19,526 nucleotides of DNA, from NCBI GenBank assembly GCA_035720945.1, contig DASTNK010000141.1, forward strand, positions 1-19,526. Direction: 5' to 3'. The notes beneath the pieces are model-generated. The model saw nothing but the letters and a program-made list of their open reading frames with translations, was not told where the DNA came from and searched no databases. Shown in pieces: positions 16,152-19,526 of the stretch. The position numbers were made by a program, and so were the translations under genes. The DNA is from SCQX01 sp035720945. GTDB lineage: Bacteria; Pseudomonadota; Gammaproteobacteria; Burkholderiales; Burkholderiaceae_B. The first letter of the stretch is position 1, and each line of letters opens with the position of its first letter.

Positions 16152-16208
16152 TATCGGCCAATCGTACATCACGAAAATCAGCCCAGCAGTCTCTGGTTTG
16201 GGCCGATA
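16152..16208 (+). repeat. Long-range inverted repeat in the ssb leader
   Basis: TATCGGCC (16152-16159) and GGCCGATA (16201-16208) are perfect complements separated by 41 bp, ending about 40 bases before the ssb ATG. The right copy runs into an (ATC)4 tract (16209-16220). This could be an operator pair or a leader stem. No SOS box is found. Confidence 0.45.
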
Positions 16209-16247
16209 ATCATCATCATCTGACATTCCAAGCAAGGGGATACCACC

Positions 16248-16730
16248 ATGGCCTCAGTCAACAAAGTCATACTCGTCGGCAACCTCGGGCGAGATCCGGA
16301 AGTCCGCTACAGCCCCGACGGCGCGGCCATTTGCAACGTGTCCATCGCCACCACCTCGCAGTGGAAGGACAAGGCCTCGGGCGAAAAGCGCGAAGAGACC
16401 GAATGGCATCGCGTCGTGTTTTACAACCGCCTGGCCGAAATCGCGGGTGAATACCTGAAGAAAGGTCGTTCCGTGTACATCGAGGGTCGCTTGAAAACCC
16501 GCAAGTGGCAAGACAAGGAAACCGGCGCCGACCGTTTCAGCACCGACATCGTGGCCGACCAGATGCAAATGCTGGGTGGGCGCGGTGAGGGCGGTGATTT
16601 CGGCGGAACGGAATACGGTGGCGCGGCACCACAGCCGCGCCAACAGTCGCAGCAGCGCGCCGCAGCACCGCGCCCGGCGGCTGCGCCGGCCACGAATCTG
16701 GCTGATATGGATGACGATATTCCGTTCTAG
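16248..16730 (+). CDS. ssb: Single-stranded DNA-binding protein
   Basis: SSB coats single-stranded DNA as a tetramer during replication, recombination and repair. The 160-residue protein starts ASVNKVILVGNLGRDPEVRY and has an OB fold to about residue 110, with EWHRVVFYNRLAEIAGEYL and VYIEGRLKTRKW as family blocks. A flexible Gly/Gln/Pro/Ala-rich linker leads to the conserved acidic tip MDDDIPF, which binds partner proteins. AGGGGA seven bases upstream of the ATG at 16248 is a good ribosome-binding site. It lies 240 bp beyond an MFS gene on the same strand and has its own strong terminator. Confidence 0.97.
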   Translation: MASVNKVILVGNLGRDPEVRYSPDGAAICNVSIATTSQWKDKASGEKREETEWHRVVFYNRLAEIAGEYLKKGRSVYIEGRLKTRKWQDKETGADRFSTDIVADQMQMLGGRGEGGDFGGTEYGGAAPQPRQQSQQRAAAPRPAAAPATNLADMDDDIPF

Positions 16731-16734
16731 GCAA

Positions 16735-16765
16735 CACTAGTTTTTAGTGTTTATAAAAAGTAGTG
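16735..16765 (+). repeat. AT-rich hairpin just after ssb
   Basis: CACTAGTTTTTA (16735-16746) and TAAAAAGTAGTG (16754-16765) are complementary at 11 of 12 positions with a 7-base loop. It lies immediately ahead of the intrinsic terminator, making a tandem 3' structure. Confidence 0.6.
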
Positions 16766-16766
16766 C

Positions 16767-16801
16767 AAAGCCCCGGCATTTCTTTAATGTCGGGGCTTTT
16801 T
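16767..16801 (+). terminator. Intrinsic terminator of ssb
   Basis: AAAGCCCCGGCATT (16767-16780) pairs with AATGTCGGGGCTTT (16786-16799) with a single G-T wobble and a TCTTT loop. A run of Ts at the 3' end completes a textbook Rho-independent terminator. The A-run on the left arm makes it usable from the minus side too. Confidence 0.92.
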
Positions 16802-16809
16802 GCTTGTAT

Positions 16810-16837
16810 TTGACCGTGGAAAATGGATCACTATGGT
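16810..16837 (+). promoter_or_regulatory. Orphan sigma70-like promoter after ssb
   Basis: TTGACC (16810-16815), 16-bp spacer, TATGGT (16832-16837): five of six and four of six matches to consensus. It begins nine bases after the ssb terminator and faces away from ssb, toward a stretch with no annotated plus-strand gene. Transcription would start near 16844. Confidence 0.4.
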
Positions 16838-16856
16838 AGTGGCGCTTATGTAAAAA

Positions 16857-16922
16857 CAGGCGGGAAAGGGCGATTGATGCCTAGACTGACAGGTCACCAC
16901 CGCCGCTGTGGCGTCCCGCCTG
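16857..16922 (+). repeat. 9-bp inverted repeat framing the candidate small ORF
   Basis: CAGGCGGGA (16857-16865) and TCCCGCCTG (16914-16922) are perfect complements 48 bases apart. CGCC/GGCG (16901-16913) forms a small inner stem. If transcribed from the promoter at 16810-16837, the RNA would fold over the ribosome-binding site and ORF at 16877. Confidence 0.5.
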
Positions 16923-16927
16923 CTTGA
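16877..16927 (+). CDS. Candidate 16-codon small ORF (hypothetical)
   Basis: ATG to TGA encoding MPRLTGHHRRCGVPPA. AAAGGG ends six bases before the ATG, a good ribosome-binding distance. A sigma70-like promoter lies about 40 bases upstream and a terminator-like hairpin 20 bases downstream, so the parts form a transcript of roughly 125 bases. There is no plus-strand gene behind it for a leader peptide to control. I do not recognise the peptide. It may equally be a small RNA, or chance in GC-rich DNA. Confidence 0.2.
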   Translation: MPRLTGHHRRCGVPPA

Positions 16928-16948
16928 TCGGGTCGGCGTGTTCACCAG

Positions 16949-16969
16949 CAGCGGCACGCTGTTCTTCTT
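16949..16969 (+). terminator. Weak terminator-like hairpin ending the mini-unit
   Basis: CAGCG (16949-16953) and CGCTG (16957-16961) pair around a GCA triloop, followed by TTCTTCTT. The stem is only 5 bp, so this is a weak candidate. Confidence 0.3.
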
Positions 16970-17006
16970 GCGAACCTCTCTATAAGGCGGCCCCATGAAC
17001 CGCTTA

Positions 17007-18245
17007 TCACACGGCCTCCCGCTTGACGCGGCCCGTCCCGCCTCGCCTGGCGACCATTAGCACCCCGACGGCCAGCGCGAGCGGCACGAACGATACCCAT
17101 AGCACCATGTCCCAGCCAAAAGCGGTCAGCAGGGCGCCGGAGGCAAGCGAGCCTATGGTCATCAGGCCGAAGACGATGAAGTCGTTGAATGACTGCACGC
17201 GTGTTTTCTCTTCCGGTCGGTGGCATTCCAGGACCAGCGCGGAGGCGCCGAGAAACCCGAAATTCCAGCCCATGCCCAGCAGAATCAGCGCCAGCCAGAA
17301 GTGGGTGACATCGGTCCCGCCCAGGCCGGCCACCGCAGCCAGGCCGATGAGCGCCATGCCGGTCAGGGAGACACGGCCGGCGCCGAAACGCGTGATGAGG
17401 CCGCCGGTGAAGAAACTGGGGGCGTACATGGCCACGACGTGCCACTGCAGGCCGTTGTTGGCCGAGGTTTGTGAATGGCCGGTCATGTGCATGGCGAGCG
17501 GCGCCGCCGTCATGAGGAAATTCATCAGCAGGTAGGACACGGCGCCGCAAACAGCGGCCGCAATGAACCGGGGTTGCCGCACGATTTCGATCAACGGCCG
17601 GCCAGCGGCGATCTCGGTGCGGGTCGGCGTGGGCAGGCGCACGCCAAGCAACACGAAAGCCGAAATGGCCGCCACCGCGGCCTGTATGAAAAACGTGGCG
17701 GTGAATCGATGTGGCGGCCACAGATCCATGGTCCAGGTCACGAGTTGCGGCCCGAACACCCCGGCGGCGACACCGCCCGCCATGACCAATGACAAGGCAC
17801 GCGCGCGCTTCCCGGGCGCCACGCCATCGGCGGCGGCGAATCGGAAAGTGAGCACCACGGCGGCGTAGGCGCCGCCCAGGAGGGTCGCCAGGCAGAACAG
17901 CCAAAACCACCCCATGACGACCGCGAGCGCAGCGAACAGGCCGGCCAGGACCCCGGTGGAAGTTCCGGCCAGGAATGCGGTGCGTCGACCGTGGCGCCGG
18001 GCGATGGCGCCCACCGGCAGGGTGCAGGCGGCCATCCCGATGACGAAAATCGAAATGGGCAACGTTGCCAGCATGGGCGTCGGGGCGAGCTGGTCGCCGA
18101 CGATGGCCCCGGTGGCATAGGTCACCACCGAATTGGCACCCGCCAAGGCCTGGGCGATGGAAAGCCGCCAGATATTGGCGCGCTGCGCTGCGTCGGATAA
18201 CGGGGCTGGGCGGTTGATGGCGGCGGTGTTGTCTGGATAAGTCAT
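17007..18245 (-). CDS. MFS transporter
   Basis: Inner-membrane transporter of 412 residues with about 12 hydrophobic segments. The loop between helices 2 and 3 reads GAIARRHGRRTAF (79-91), a version of MFS motif A without its acidic residue. The second half contains GMGWNFGFLGAS and HRPEEKTRVQSFNDF. I do not recognise the subfamily, and the substrate is unknown. The ATG at 18245 has no clear ribosome-binding site. It lies 106 bp behind the aldo/keto reductase on the same strand, and MerR-AKR-MFS probably forms one unit. A bulged 7-bp inverted repeat (16983-17006) abuts the stop but has no T-run. Confidence 0.85.
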   Translation of the reverse strand: MTYPDNTAAINRPAPLSDAAQRANIWRLSIAQALAGANSVVTYATGAIVGDQLAPTPMLATLPISIFVIGMAACTLPVGAIARRHGRRTAFLAGTSTGVLAGLFAALAVVMGWFWLFCLATLLGGAYAAVVLTFRFAAADGVAPGKRARALSLVMAGGVAAGVFGPQLVTWTMDLWPPHRFTATFFIQAAVAAISAFVLLGVRLPTPTRTEIAAGRPLIEIVRQPRFIAAAVCGAVSYLLMNFLMTAAPLAMHMTGHSQTSANNGLQWHVVAMYAPSFFTGGLITRFGAGRVSLTGMALIGLAAVAGLGGTDVTHFWLALILLGMGWNFGFLGASALVLECHRPEEKTRVQSFNDFIVFGLMTIGSLASGALLTAFGWDMVLWVSFVPLALAVGVLMVARRGGTGRVKREAV

Positions 18246-18271
18246 GTGAGGGATCGGTTACTTGACGCGGG

Positions 18272-18333
18272 CAATCCCGCAGAGACTGGCAATAAAGACC
18301 AGCAGCCACGGGATGGTCAGCGTATCGGGATTG
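18272..18333 (-). repeat. 8-bp inverted repeat in the AKR-MFS gap
   Basis: CAATCCCG (18272-18279) and CGGGATTG (18326-18333) are exact complements with a 46-base loop. The pair fills most of the 106-bp gap. It might be a processing or attenuation structure in the shared mRNA. Support is limited to the pairing itself. Confidence 0.4.
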
Positions 18334-18351
18334 AAAGCGCCCGCCAGGGCC

Positions 18352-19341
18352 CTATCGCGCCGCGTCGCCCATACGGTAGTCGTGCGTCAGTTCATCAAGA
18401 TGTGCCTTCAGGTTGTTGTCCAGCGTCGTCTCAGCCGCCGCGATCACGTCCTTCAACTGTTCAGGCCGGCTGGCGCCGATGATGGCCGAGGTGACGGCTG
18501 GGTTGGCCAGCACCCAGGCGACGGCGGCGGTGGTGAGCGACAGCCCGCTGTCGCGCACGGCATCGACCAACTGGCTGACGGTGGCGAACTCCCGTTCGTG
18601 CCAGTACCGCTTCTGGTACATGCCTCCGGCCGTACCCAGGGTGAACCGCCCGCCCTCGGGCTTGGTGTCCCGATGATGCTTGCCGGTGAGCAGCCCGCCC
18701 GCCAGCGGGTTGTAGCTGATCACGCCGAGCTTCTCTTCGGCGCACAGCGGCAGCAGTTCCCGTTCGATCTGGCGGAACAGCAGGTTGTAGCGGGGCTGCA
18801 CACAGACGAGGCGGGCGAGGTTGCGCGCATCCGACCGCCCCAGAGCCTTGGCCAGGCGGTAGGCCAGGAAATTCGACACGCCGATATAACGCACCTTGCC
18901 GCTGCGCACGATGGCATCGAGAGCTTCCAGTGTTTCGTCCAGCGGGGTGGTCTGATCGTCGGAATGCAGTTGATAGAGATCGACGTAATCCGTGTCGAGG
19001 CGGCGCAACGAGGCATCGATCGCGCTGATCAGGTGCTTGCGTGACGCGCCCAGGTCCCATTCGTGCGGGCCCATCCTGCCGACGGCCTTGGTGGCCAGCA
19101 CGAAATCGTCGCGTCGACCCTTCAGCCAGCGGCCCACGATTTCCTCGGTTCGCCCCGCTGTATGAAGGTCACCCCCCAGCGGATACACGTCGGCCGTGTC
19201 GATGAACGTGATGCCCTGCGCGGCGCTTTCATCCAGGATGGCCCGGGCGGCGGCCTCCTCGATCTGTAGCCCGAAGGTCATGGTGCCCAGACAAAGACGG
19301 GACACGGTCAGGCCGGTGGATCCGAGCTTGGTGTATTGCAT
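18352..19341 (-). CDS. Aldo/keto reductase
   Basis: NADPH-dependent TIM-barrel oxidoreductase of 329 residues that reduces aldehydes or ketones. The full catalytic tetrad is visible: Asp48 and Tyr53 in FIDTADVY, Lys85 in VLATKAVG and His126 in LYQLH. SNFLAYRLAKAL and IIGASRPEQL, a cofactor-binding region near the C-terminus, follow. Overall style is that of the YajO/Tas/YhdN-like group, but the substrate is not predictable. The ATG at 19341 has AGGAG seven bases upstream, which decides the start against an upstream in-frame one near 19428. The gene overlaps the end of a MerR-family gene by 34 bases and is followed by an MFS transporter. Confidence 0.93.
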   Translation of the reverse strand: MQYTKLGSTGLTVSRLCLGTMTFGLQIEEAAARAILDESAAQGITFIDTADVYPLGGDLHTAGRTEEIVGRWLKGRRDDFVLATKAVGRMGPHEWDLGASRKHLISAIDASLRRLDTDYVDLYQLHSDDQTTPLDETLEALDAIVRSGKVRYIGVSNFLAYRLAKALGRSDARNLARLVCVQPRYNLLFRQIERELLPLCAEEKLGVISYNPLAGGLLTGKHHRDTKPEGGRFTLGTAGGMYQKRYWHEREFATVSQLVDAVRDSGLSLTTAAVAWVLANPAVTSAIIGASRPEQLKDVIAAAETTLDNNLKAHLDELTHDYRMGDAAR

Positions 19342-19526
19342 GGATGGCTCCTGGGGAGTGGGGCGGTTTTCATGGTGGTCAATTCGTGCAGAATACCGCA
19401 GGCAGACATGGATTGCTCCTGCCGGCAATGTTCGCGAAGCGTGTGGAGTTGTCGTTTGAGCGCAAGCAGTTCGTTGATGCGTGTCTCGACGTCCGCGATA
19501 TGCTCGTCCACAAGCTGGTTCACGCC
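19308..19526 (-). CDS. MerR-family regulator, C-terminal part (5' end outside window)
   Basis: The last 72 codons of a regulator whose DNA-binding half lies beyond the window. A long amphipathic helix (NQLVDEHIADVETRINELLALKR) is the antiparallel coiled-coil dimer helix of MerR proteins. It is followed by HCRQEQSMSACGILHEL, where two Cys are separated by eight residues, as in the metal- or thiol-sensing loop of MerR/CueR/ZntR relatives. After this expected end the frame continues for about 22 residues through the aldo/keto reductase ribosome-binding site and stops 34 bases inside that gene. That tail is probably unstructured. The overlap suggests co-transcription with the reductase. Confidence 0.75.
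   Translation of the reverse strand, partial: GVNQLVDEHIADVETRINELLALKRQLHTLREHCRQEQSMSACGILHELTTMKTAPLPRSHPCNTPSSDPPA

Noticed and set aside
16784..16996. 70-codon minus-strand frame after ssb
   Set aside because: It begins at the far side of a gap and ends inside the ssb terminator, with no ribosome-binding site or family likeness.
16942..18309. 455-codon minus-strand frame overlapping the MFS gene
   Set aside because: His/Arg/Pro-rich off-frame translation; the 412-residue frame has clear membrane segments and an MFS loop motif.
18258..18353. Hydrophobic stretch (PDTLTIPWLLVFIASLCGIARVK) in the AKR-MFS gap, minus strand
   Set aside because: It looks like a membrane segment, but no ATG, GTG or TTG start lies in frame after the preceding stop, so it is at most a gene remnant.

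Overview
The window is chromosomal DNA of a high-GC betaproteobacterium, most likely of the Alcaligenaceae (Bordetella/Achromobacter/Pusillimonas-like). This rests on protein style and gene neighbourhoods (lysA with an LptM lipoprotein, ponA/mrcA next to aroK-aroB-dgt, uvrA-MFS-ssb) recalled from that group; no search was run. No rRNA, tRNA, IS element, prophage or CRISPR array was seen.

Layout. (1) 1-4076, minus strand: lysA (3' end off the window), lptM and the penicillin-binding protein 1A gene; two hairpins separate mrcA from lptM-lysA. (2) 4077-7012, plus strand: aroK-aroB-dgt, a tightly overlapping operon for shikimate phosphorylation, dehydroquinate synthesis and dNTP hydrolysis. aroK may be read from an extended -10 promoter that would give a nearly leaderless mRNA. 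(3) 7013-7413: a non-coding gap holding a 207-bp nested inverted repeat, the most conspicuous unexplained structure here. (4) 7414-11527: an accessory catabolic cassette, a GMC oxidoreductase followed by an MHS-family transporter (minus), divergent from an IclR regulator (plus). The shared control region has two copies of one operator-like motif. (5) 11610-16730: uvrA (minus), an MFS transporter (plus) and ssb (plus) with a strong terminator. (6) 16802-16970: a possible tiny plus-strand transcription unit (promoter, ribosome-binding site, 16-codon ORF, terminator-like hairpin). (7) 17007-19526, minus strand: a MerR regulator (5' end off the window), an aldo/keto reductase and an MFS transporter, probably one operon.

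Functionally the window mixes housekeeping (lysine, aromatic amino acids, peptidoglycan, LPS-assembly lipoprotein, excision repair, single-stranded DNA binding) with two small regulated modules of unknown substrate (IclR/GMC/MHS and MerR/AKR/MFS). All proteins look intact. The best places for something new are the non-coding gaps: the long palindrome after dgt, the paired IclR-type sites, the aroK promoter with its 12-bp tandem repeat, and the mini-unit after ssb.
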